Below, in pieces: positions 1 to 5,704 of a stretch of 5,704 bases of DNA. How positions within the stretch are numbered: position 1 is the stretch's first letter; every line of letters starts with the position of its first letter. The DNA is from Bacteroidales bacterium UBA932 (lineage in GTDB: Bacteria > Bacteroidota > Bacteroidia > Bacteroidales > UBA932). The notes beneath the pieces were generated by a model, which did not search any database, was not told where the DNA came from, and was given only the letters and a program-made list of their open reading frames with translations. The stretch spans positions 1 to 5,704 of the forward strand of contig DBDM01000102.1 in NCBI GenBank assembly GCA_002293585.1, given 5' to 3'. The translations under genes and the position numbers were made by a program.

Positions 1-3000
1 GACAATTGAGCCCGAACCGCGACGAAATAGTGAAAGTAGCGGCCGATCCGATGTTAGCTTCGATATGGGATAACTGCGGCACTTCGGCGCTCAGCTACAC
101 TTTTGCAGGTAATGCGGACGATACGTTGAGGTTGGCCTGTGCCGACCTGGGCGTACATACTTACACCGTTCGTGTAACCGACGCTGTGGGTAATTCAAGG
201 GAATGTGAACGTGAAGTAACGGTAGTAGATAATACGGCGCCGGTGCTTACGGCTAAAGACACTCTCTTATATTTGAAAGAGGACGGCACCGCTACTATTA
301 CTCCGAAGGGTGTGCTACTCACATTGACGGATAATTGCACGGACTCTTCTTTCATGGTGGATAACGACAGACTGAGCCTTGACCGCACCGGCTTTGGTTG
401 CGATGACATTGGAGGCAACTTTGTGCTTACTCTTTCCGCCGAAGATATTTCCGGCAACACAGGCACTGCTACTTTTGAAGTAATGGTGGCCGATACCGTT
501 AAACCGAAGATCACCTGTGCAGATACCGTGTTGAAGTTAGACCTCTTGGGCGGTGCAACCATCACTGCTAAGGAATTGGTGACCATAGAAACGCTTAGTC
601 GCTGTGCGGACGTTAACAATCTGGTGTATACTTTCGGTGACGGAAACAGCGCGCTTACATATAGCTGTGCGGATGTTACCGGTATTCCCCTTTCGCTGAC
701 CGTGAAGGTGGAGGATGAACACGGCAATGAAGCGTCCTGCCCGGTTGAACTGACTGTGGCCGACAGTCTGCCGCCGGTGCTGGTAATTAACGAGGTGCTT
801 GCAGGTATTGCGGACGGCACGACCATTACATGGGAGATGCTGGTGAAAGAAGTTACCTATGATAATTGCACGCCTTACGAAGATATTGAATTTAAGGTAA
901 GCCCCAACACCTTTACCTGTAGCGGAGATACGCGCGGTTGGATCTATGCCGAAGACTTGAACGGGAATGTGGATTCAACCATGTTCGAAGTACAAATCAT
1001 AGATAATGTCCAACCGACATTTGCCGTTGAGGACATAACGTTGTATATTGACGAGTCGGGCTATGCTTATTTGCCGGTAGCCGACGCTGTGGATAACCTG
1101 GACGATAATTGTACGCCTGCGGCCGACATGCTGGATCCGGACAACCGGCTCTTATGGTTGGAATTTGTTGGTTCAACCGCTACGCCGGTTTATACCTCGG
1201 CAACCTACACCCGCGATGATGTGAGAAATTCACCCGTTAACATGACGGCTACGGCGCAAGACCGGAGCGGTAATGTATCATCGGTGCAACCATTCAGGGT
1301 AACGGTTATTGATACCATTACACCTGCATTGATCTGTAAGGATACGGTGGTGTATATCACGCAAAGCCTTTGCGATTACACCGTGTCCGGCGATGAATTT
1401 GATGCTTATCCGGACATTACGGCGAATGAAGGTCTGGGAATTCGTCACTTCCATAACGGCGGCGGCGCTACCTTAGCCGGGGCGCAATTTGGTGTGGGTA
1501 CTTACACTATCTCATGGGAACTGGCCAACACTGTTTCGGCCGGTACACCCACGCGCACCTGCATGTCGACTATAGAAGTGCGCGACACGGTGAGCCTGTC
1601 GATCACTTGCAGCCCGGGTACTTTTGAACTGAGCGGAACAAGTGTTACACTGTCCGCCGACGAATTGGCCAGCGCTTTCAGCACCTGTTCAGGAGCGCCG
1701 CTGACCTATACCTTCAAACACAACGATATTGCAGAGACTGACTATGATTGCAGCCATTTGGGCACTAATACGGTGACTGTCGTAGTAGAAGACGAATGGG
1801 GCGGTACGAAAGAATGTGCAACACAGGTACTCATCATTGATGCTACCAAGCCTCACTTTAGTAAAACAGATACTACCTTTAATAATGTGCCGTTGGATCC
1901 GTCGACCGGTAAGACCAGAATTTTCTCGGCCGAAGAATTTAGGGAAATTGTTGACGACAACTGTACGGCTGTCGCTGATATTGCCCTTTACCTGCATGAA
2001 ACGGAGTTCACTTGTCCGGGCACTTATACCTGGTTAGTGGCCACCGACGCTTCAGGCAATAAAGATTCGATAAAAGTACGTATCAATATCCTGGATGGTG
2101 AAAGTCCCTATCTGAAGGCTAAAGACATTGATGTTTACATCACGTCGGGCGGCCAGACGGTGACCGTGAATCCCATAGAGCTGGTAGATGACTTGTCGGA
2201 TAATTGCACCGCCTACGAATCATTGGCCGACAGTTTGCGTTTCGATCCTGCTTCGCAGTATGAATTTACATGCACGGATGCGGGCGCTGCTACCGGTACG
2301 ATCGTAGTGCGCGACTTGGCCGGTAATGAAACTACGGCTACTTACACAATTACGGTAGTGAATAGCGTGAAACCGTCGTTTACCGTGCAGGAAACGGTAG
2401 AAGTGGAAATAAACTTAGCCAACGGTTGTAGTCCCGATATTTCACCGGCTGCAACAGGCCAACCGGTACTTGATCCGGCGAATGTTTGTGTCACTGCAGC
2501 CGATACGACAACGACCTATACGGATACTTCTACGCGAGGAAGCGACCCGGCAACTGCCGATTACTACGACTATGAGATTCGTCGTGAGTGGACGGTGAGC
2601 GCAGGCCCCGGCAGGGACAGTACTGCGGTGCAGATCATTGCCGTGAAAGATCGTGAAGCGCCCACACTCGAATTTGAGAAAGATACGGTAACCCTGAAAT
2701 TGGGTGCCGACGGGCAGGTTGTGCTTACCAATGATCTCTTCCTGAAACGTGTGATTGATTGTGCTGCGGATTACACTACGGTGACGGCTAATCCTTCGGT
2801 CTTCACCTGTGATGAAGTCGGCGATACGCTGGATGTGGTAGTAGTAGCCGTTGATCCCGCCGGTAATAGTTCAAACACCTACACATTGACGGTGATTGTG
2901 GACAATGATGCCGAGCCGGTACTTGACCTGGTATCCGAAGTAACGCTCGACCTTAACGGGAATGCCGATGTGACCTTGTGGTGCAAAGATGTGGTGATCA

Positions 3001-3164
3001 GCGCTACCGATAATTGCGGTAATCCCATTGATACGAGCAATATTACCTTTAGCCCATCGCTCTTCACCTGTGCCGATATGCAGGCGCCGACTACGGTAAA
3101 TGTTACGATACTGGATGCGCTCGGCCGCACGTGGGACACTACGGTGGTGGTGACCGTAAGAGAT
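1..3164 (+). repeat. Array of about 12 divergent tandem Ig-like/HYR-like protein repeats
   Basis: Units of roughly 80-105 residues end in a V-x-D-x-x-x-P type linker, for example VVDNTAP, VADTVKP, VADSLPP, IIDNVQP, VIDTITP, IIDATKP, ILDGESP, VVNSVKP and VKDREAP. Unit ends fall near residues 79, 167, 257, 337, 440, 528, 616, 701, 790, 886, 971 and 1053. Three further signatures recur inside units. The first is DNC (Cys 24, 111, 288, 369, 653, 734, 1004). The second is an F/Y-x-C or similar cysteine about 17-22 residues later (Cys 45, 132, 305, 670, 756, 935, 1022). The third is D-x-x-G-N (Asp 59, 147, 237, 317, 419, 681, 770, 950). Unit 1 is cut by the window edge. The repeats are conserved at protein level but diverged in DNA; only short echoes such as GATAATTGCAC (around 330, 860 and 2199) persist. 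Units 5, 6 and 10 depart from the pattern. The Ig-like/HYR-like name rests on pattern recognition, not on a profile search. Confidence 0.85.
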
Positions 3165-4550
3165 GCCGCAGCGAGCTTGAAGTATACCATTGACCTGGTG
3201 TCGGACAAACAACAGGTTGCATTGAATGATCAATTGACGTACATGGTTAAAGTAACCAATACCGATGATTGTACGCCTAACACCTGGGTAGAATTTACAT
3301 TGCCGGCCGGTGTGGAATATGTTGCATTTGAAGGCGACGGCAGTTACCAGAACGGTATATGGAATTTCGGCGTCCTTGCAAAAGACCAGTCGGCATCGAT
3401 GACGATTTCGGCAGTGGTGGCGGCCAAGAGGTCGAACCTTCTTGCTACGGTAGCCTGCGTGACATCCGATTCGTATGATGAACCCGGAAACCGGATATGC
3501 ACGGAGGTTTTGCAGCAGTTTAAAGATTCGAGTACCGTTATTGAAAAGACGTTGATGGGACGTGATGTGGCGAATGTAGGCGATGTGGTGACTTATCAAG
3601 TGACGATCACTGCGGAAATGGACGAAGAACAGTTGACGATCATTGACAGTCTGCCGCGCGGCTTGCTCATTGTGCCGTCGAGTCTGCCGTCGGGAGCTGA
3701 GATCCACGAAATGGATAATGTGCTGATCATTCAGGTGAGCGCATTGCCGGCCGGTGTAACCACCTATAACTTGCAGGCAACGGTAGATAGCGCCGGCATA
3801 TTCGTCAACAGGGTTTACCTCCAAAGGGCAGGTATTGAAATTGGCAGTGCACAGTCCGGACCTTTGAATACGTTAACACCCGATATTTCGATTACGGCTG
3901 ATATTAAAGAAAGCGATTACGACAGCAAACAAGGTGAAGTATACATCGTATCCAAAGACTATTCGCAGATTATTAATCTGAGAAATACGGGCGGTGGTAC
4001 GGTCAATTCGGCGAAAGTAATCGCCCATTACGACCCGAGCACCCAGGAATTATTATGGACGAATCCGTCGAATGCCGAAATAAAGCAGATAAGTACCACC
4101 GACGCAACCATCACCTGGACTGTTGCCGGCCTTTCCGGTCGCGACGGCTTCACGCTGGAGGCGCGCTTCTATCCTATGGCGCCGGTAACTTACACCTTTA
4201 ATACGGATGCCGGCATTGAAAGTCCCAATGTAACGGAGGATTTAACGGATAATCATACGGAAGTTACGGTAAACCAAAAGGTATGGAAGATTCCCAATGT
4301 GCTGACCCCGGATAATCCTTACTTATATATCAACGAGCTCTCCGATCCGGATATCGGTACGGCGTCGTTCACCGTGGTGAACGCCTGGGGTAACCAGGTA
4401 TACCATGCCGATGATTATAAGGAAATGAACGGCGGCGACGCTTTCAACGGCCTGAACCTGTCGAAAGGAACCTATTGGTACTACCTGAACGTGAATTATG
4501 TTAACGGACGTAACGTGGTCATTAGAGGATATGTAGAAGTCTTGAAGTGA
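1..4550 (+). CDS. Giant secreted Ig/HYR-like repeat surface protein with type IX (type B) sorting domain, 5'-partial
   Basis: The frame is open from the left edge (first full codon at 3) to a TGA at 4548-4550, giving over 1,514 visible residues. The TTG at 6 is only the first possible start inside the window; the real start and signal peptide lie upstream. Numbering residues from that TTG, the order is: about twelve Ig/HYR-like units (1-1053), two DUF11-like domains (about 1054-1287), a third related beta-rich domain (about 1291-1422), and a gliding-motility-type C-terminal domain (about 1427-1514). No membrane segment, enzyme motif or coiled coil is visible. By family knowledge such proteins are exported by the type IX secretion system and displayed on or released from the cell surface. 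An adhesin, gliding or matrix role is inference; no ligand can be named. The sequence is acidic and rich in Thr, Val and Asp, as expected of extracellular beta-sandwich arrays. G+C looks similar to that of purA, with no sign of recent transfer. The coding call is firm; the biological role is unknown. Confidence 0.93.
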   Translation, partial: QLSPNRDEIVKVAADPMLASIWDNCGTSALSYTFAGNADDTLRLACADLGVHTYTVRVTDAVGNSRECEREVTVVDNTAPVLTAKDTLLYLKEDGTATITPKGVLLTLTDNCTDSSFMVDNDRLSLDRTGFGCDDIGGNFVLTLSAEDISGNTGTATFEVMVADTVKPKITCADTVLKLDLLGGATITAKELVTIETLSRCADVNNLVYTFGDGNSALTYSCADVTGIPLSLTVKVEDEHGNEASCPVELTVADSLPPVLVINEVLAGIADGTTITWEMLVKEVTYDNCTPYEDIEFKVSPNTFTCSGDTRGWIYAEDLNGNVDSTMFEVQIIDNVQPTFAVEDITLYIDESGYAYLPVADAVDNLDDNCTPAADMLDPDNRLLWLEFVGSTATPVYTSATYTRDDVRNSPVNMTATAQDRSGNVSSVQPFRVTVIDTITPALICKDTVVYITQSLCDYTVSGDEFDAYPDITANEGLGIRHFHNGGGATLAGAQFGVGTYTISWELANTVSAGTPTRTCMSTIEVRDTVSLSITCSPGTFELSGTSVTLSADELASAFSTCSGAPLTYTFKHNDIAETDYDCSHLGTNTVTVVVEDEWGGTKECATQVLIIDATKPHFSKTDTTFNNVPLDPSTGKTRIFSAEEFREIVDDNCTAVADIALYLHETEFTCPGTYTWLVATDASGNKDSIKVRINILDGESPYLKAKDIDVYITSGGQTVTVNPIELVDDLSDNCTAYESLADSLRFDPASQYEFTCTDAGAATGTIVVRDLAGNETTATYTITVVNSVKPSFTVQETVEVEINLANGCSPDISPAATGQPVLDPANVCVTAADTTTTYTDTSTRGSDPATADYYDYEIRREWTVSAGPGRDSTAVQIIAVKDREAPTLEFEKDTVTLKLGADGQVVLTNDLFLKRVIDCAADYTTVTANPSVFTCDEVGDTLDVVVVAVDPAGNSSNTYTLTVIVDNDAEPVLDLVSEVTLDLNGNADVTLWCKDVVISATDNCGNPIDTSNITFSPSLFTCADMQAPTTVNVTILDALGRTWDTTVVVTVRDAAASLKYTIDLVSDKQQVALNDQLTYMVKVTNTDDCTPNTWVEFTLPAGVEYVAFEGDGSYQNGIWNFGVLAKDQSASMTISAVVAAKRSNLLATVACVTSDSYDEPGNRICTEVLQQFKDSSTVIEKTLMGRDVANVGDVVTYQVTITAEMDEEQLTIIDSLPRGLLIVPSSLPSGAEIHEMDNVLIIQVSALPAGVTTYNLQATVDSAGIFVNRVYLQRAGIEIGSAQSGPLNTLTPDISITADIKESDYDSKQGEVYIVSKDYSQIINLRNTGGGTVNSAKVIAHYDPSTQELLWTNPSNAEIKQISTTDATITWTVAGLSGRDGFTLEARFYPMAPVTYTFNTDAGIESPNVTEDLTDNHTEVTVNQKVWKIPNVLTPDNPYLYINELSDPDIGTASFTVVNAWGNQVYHADDYKEMNGGDAFNGLNLSKGTYWYYLNVNYVNGRNVVIRGYVEVLK
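3165..3866 (+). other. Two DUF11-like domains within the surface protein
   Basis: Residues about 1054-1168 and 1176-1287 each show the DUF11 pattern. In the first, a G/N-D-x-x-T-Y-x-V-x-x-T-N element (ALNDQLTYMVKVTNT) is followed by a LPAGVEY strand, a short G-x-W-x-F/I-G-x-L turn (NGIWNFGVLAKDQSA) and a terminal D-E-P-G-N-R segment. In the second, the same opening is VGDVVTYQVTITA, followed by IIDSLPRGLLIV and VSALPAGVTTYNLQATV. DUF11 domains are beta-sandwich modules common in bacterial cell-surface proteins, and usually act as stalk or spacer units near the anchor. Here they sit between the repeat array and the sorting domain, which fits that role. The first copy has three cysteines (1089, 1151, 1165); the second has none. 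Confidence 0.75.
3876..4271 (+). other. Third membrane-distal/stalk beta domain, DUF11-related
   Basis: Residues about 1291-1422 start with PDISITADIKES and continue through YSQIINLRNTGGGTVNSAKVI, which resembles the N-T-G-x-x-x-A-x-x-V core of DUF11/CARDB-like sandwiches. An ITWTVAGLSGRDGFTLEARF segment then matches the W-x-I/V-x-x-L-x-x-G turn of those families. It closes with EDLTDNHTEVTV, similar to the D-x-x-x-x-N-N-x-x-x-x-x-V ending seen in DUF11 copies. It is less typical than the two preceding domains and has no cysteine. The relationship is inferred from these patterns alone; it could instead belong to another bacterial Ig-like family. Confidence 0.5.
4284..4547 (+). other. Gliding-motility-associated C-terminal domain (CHU_C-like, T9SS type B sorting signal)
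   Basis: The last 88 residues (about 1427-1514) follow the C-terminal sorting-domain pattern: an opening I-P-N-V-x-T-P (IPNVLTPDN), a central F-x-V-x-N-x-W-G-N-x-V-Y (FTVVNAWGNQVYHADDY), an F-N-G-x-x-L-x-x-G-T-Y-x-Y segment (FNGLNLSKGTYWYYLNV), and a final G-Y-V-E-V-L-K at the very C-terminus. By family knowledge such domains direct outer-membrane translocation by the type IX system, and type B signals are found on large proteins such as SprB. Two usual elements are altered: the N-G-D-G-x-N-D stretch after the opening T-P is replaced by DNPYLYINELSDPD, and the usual Trp before the late glycine is absent (AFNG). The stop codon directly after the domain supports the 3' end of this gene. Confidence 0.85.
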
Positions 4551-4583
4551 TAATGTTAATAAGTTTTGGCCTGATGTGAATGG

Positions 4584-4634
4584 ATAAAGGTTTAAAAAAT
4601 GTTACTTTGTAATGTTTTTAAACCTTTATTTTTT
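4584..4634 (+). terminator. Long hairpin plus T-run, probable intrinsic terminator of the surface-protein gene
   Basis: The outer arms 4584-4598 and 4615-4629 are perfectly complementary over 15 bp. Inside them, after one bulged A at 4599, six more pairs (4600-4605 with 4609-4614, two of them G-T wobbles) close on a TTT loop at 4606-4608. Six T's run from 4629 to 4634, overlapping the end of the right arm. It begins 34 bases after the upstream TGA, as expected of a Rho-independent terminator on the + strand. The stem is AT-rich, so it is not a textbook GC-rich terminator. Its T-run ends immediately before the purA ATG, so a role in purA expression is an alternative or additional reading. The inverted repeat is seen directly; the function is inferred. 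Confidence 0.65.
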
Positions 4635-5704
4635 ATGAAAGTTGATGTTGTATTAGGATTGCAATGGGGTGATGAGGGAAAAGGAAAGATTGTAGACGTG
4701 TTGACCCCCGCGTATAGTGTAATTGCACGTTTCCAGGGTGGGCCGAACGCAGGCCATTCGTTGGAATTTGAAGACAAAAAATTCGTGTTGCATACCATTC
4801 CTTCCGGTATTTTTCACGAAAATGTGTCGAATATCATCGGCAACGGTGTGGTGATTGATCCGGTAATCCTGATGGATGAGATAGACAAGTTGCGCGCTTT
4901 GGGTGTAGACGTACAAAAACGGCTGATGATCTCCAAACGGGCGCACCTTATCCTGCCGACCCATCGTATCATTGATGCCGCTTCGGAAGCCGCCAAGGGA
5001 AAAACAAAGATCGGTTCCACCCTCAAGGGCATCGGGCCGACCTACATGGATAAAACCGGCCGCAACGGTCTGCGTGTGGGCGATATTTTGTCGCCTGCAT
5101 TCATGGAACGTTACACCGCACTCAAAAATAAACATATCGAATTTTTAAAACAGTTTGATTACGTCTACACGTTGGAGTATGAGCAAGCCTGGTTAGACAG
5201 TATCAATCGCATGAGGGATTTTACCTTCATAGAAAGCGAATATTATATCGACCAACTGTTTGCCGAAGGCCGGAAAATGCTGGCGGAAGGCGCTCAGGGC
5301 TCCCTGCTCGATGTTGATTTCGGCTCGTATCCTTACGTTACTTCGTCCAGCACTATTTGCGCGGGCGCCTGCACCGGCTTGGGCATTGCCCCGTCGAAAA
5401 TAGGAGAGGTGCTGGGTATTTTCAAGGCCTATTGCACACGCGTGGGCAGCGGCCCTTTCCCTACGGAATTAGACAATGAAATTGGCGAAGAAATACGCCG
5501 GGCAGGCCATGAGTTCGGTTCCACCACCGGCCGTCCGCGTCGCACCGGCTGGCTCGATTTGGTAGCTCTCAAATATTCGGTAATGATTAGCGGCGTAACC
5601 CGCCTTATCATGACCAAAGCCGACGTGCTCGACGCTTTTGATGAAATCAAGGTGGCCGTAGCCTATAAAGTTAACGGAAAAGAAACGCAGCAATTGCCCT
5701 TTGA
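4635..5704 (+). CDS. purA: Adenylosuccinate synthetase PurA, 3'-partial
   Basis: The enzyme joins IMP and aspartate, using GTP, to form adenylosuccinate: the first committed step from IMP to AMP, in the cytoplasm. The window holds 356 codons plus two bases; family members are about 420-435 residues, so roughly 65-75 C-terminal residues lie beyond the edge. Visible motifs are the N-terminal phosphate loop GLQWGDEGKGKIVD (8-21) with catalytic Asp13, GGPNAGH (35-41) with catalytic His41, IPSGIF and IIGNGVV (55-73), the IMP-binding STLKGIGPTYMDK (128-140) with RNGLRVGD following, EGAQGSLLDVDFG (218-230) with YPYVTSS, TRVGSGPFPTE (268-278), FGSTTGRPRRTGWLD (294-308), and the guanine-recognition TKAD (327-330). 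No key residue is missing. The ATG at 4635 is chosen because MKVDVVLGLQWGDEGKG places the loop at the usual distance from the N-terminus. No Shine-Dalgarno sequence precedes it, as is common in Bacteroidota. The gene follows the surface-protein gene by 84 bp without functional linkage. Confidence 0.98.
   Translation, partial: MKVDVVLGLQWGDEGKGKIVDVLTPAYSVIARFQGGPNAGHSLEFEDKKFVLHTIPSGIFHENVSNIIGNGVVIDPVILMDEIDKLRALGVDVQKRLMISKRAHLILPTHRIIDAASEAAKGKTKIGSTLKGIGPTYMDKTGRNGLRVGDILSPAFMERYTALKNKHIEFLKQFDYVYTLEYEQAWLDSINRMRDFTFIESEYYIDQLFAEGRKMLAEGAQGSLLDVDFGSYPYVTSSSTICAGACTGLGIAPSKIGEVLGIFKAYCTRVGSGPFPTELDNEIGEEIRRAGHEFGSTTGRPRRTGWLDLVALKYSVMISGVTRLIMTKADVLDAFDEIKVAVAYKVNGKETQQLPF

Noticed and set aside
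6..8. TTG as the start codon of the large gene
   Set aside because: The frame is already open at the codon before it (CAA at 3-5), the first residues are not a signal peptide, and they fall inside a repeat unit. The gene is truncated by the window edge.
161..826. A 221-codon open frame on the minus strand
   Set aside because: It is antisense to repeat units 1-4. Its Ser/Val/Thr-rich translation is itself periodic, mirroring the repeats on the other strand, with no independent evidence of coding.
1..3164. CRISPR array or recent DNA-level tandem duplication
   Set aside because: The repetition is at protein level with units of 240-310 bp. DNA identity between units is limited to short motifs such as GATAATTGCAC, with no direct repeat and spacer pattern.
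2871..3824. A 317-codon open frame on the minus strand
   Set aside because: It lies wholly antisense to clearly conserved repeat and DUF11-like coding sequence, and its translation has no recognisable domain (many His, Arg and Ile). Long antisense frames are expected opposite Thr/Val/Asp-rich repeats.
4599..4634. In-frame upstream ATG at 4599 as the purA start, adding 12 residues
   Set aside because: It would add MLLCNVFKPLFF before the conserved MKVD N-terminus, is encoded inside the hairpin, and is not needed for the fold. The ATG at 4635 matches the usual PurA N-terminal length.
4551..4634. Riboswitch or small RNA gene controlling purA
   Set aside because: The gap is only 84 bp and is mostly one simple hairpin. 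I see no conserved purine-riboswitch core or multi-helix structure.
4653..5135. A 160-codon minus-strand open frame inside purA
   Set aside because: It is fully antisense to the conserved purA coding region and has no recognisable product.
5701..5704. TGA at the right edge as a purA stop
   Set aside because: The TGA at 5702-5704 is out of frame; the purA codon at 5703 reads GA- and is cut by the edge. The protein is also too short there, at 356 of about 430 residues.

Overview
The window holds the 3' part of one very large secreted surface-protein gene, followed on the same strand by the first four-fifths of a housekeeping gene, purA. Both point to the phylum Bacteroidota, probably the Bacteroidales side. 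The large protein ends in a gliding-motility-type C-terminal sorting domain (CHU_C-like, type B) of the type IX secretion system, which is confined to that phylum. The PurA start (MKVD...) and its STLKGIGPTYMDK segment look like Bacteroidota PurA, and no Shine-Dalgarno sequence precedes the purA start. Genus and species cannot be read from this window.

Positions 1-4550 (+): a reading frame open at the left edge, so its true start, signal peptide and any further repeats lie upstream. The visible 1,514-plus residues are extracellular modules: about twelve tandem Ig-like/HYR-like units of 80-105 residues, two DUF11-like beta-sandwich domains, a third related domain, and the C-terminal sorting signal. 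The repeat units carry regularly placed cysteines and fall into two-cysteine and four-cysteine subtypes, with three divergent members.

Positions 4551-4634: an 84-bp AT-rich gap, largely filled by a long hairpin followed by six T's. It looks like an intrinsic terminator for the large gene, but its T-run ends directly at the purA ATG. The purA promoter is therefore either inside the hairpin or not recognisable.

Positions 4635-5704 (+): purA, adenylosuccinate synthetase, 356 codons, cut off by the right edge. All expected catalytic motifs in this part are present.

The two genes share strand and proximity but no obvious function: a surface adhesin-like protein beside a purine-synthesis enzyme. 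I see no RNA genes, mobile elements, CRISPR arrays or defence genes, and no strong sign of a new multi-gene system. The most interesting points are the cysteine covariation in the repeat array, the atypical sorting domain, and the terminator-like hairpin abutting purA.
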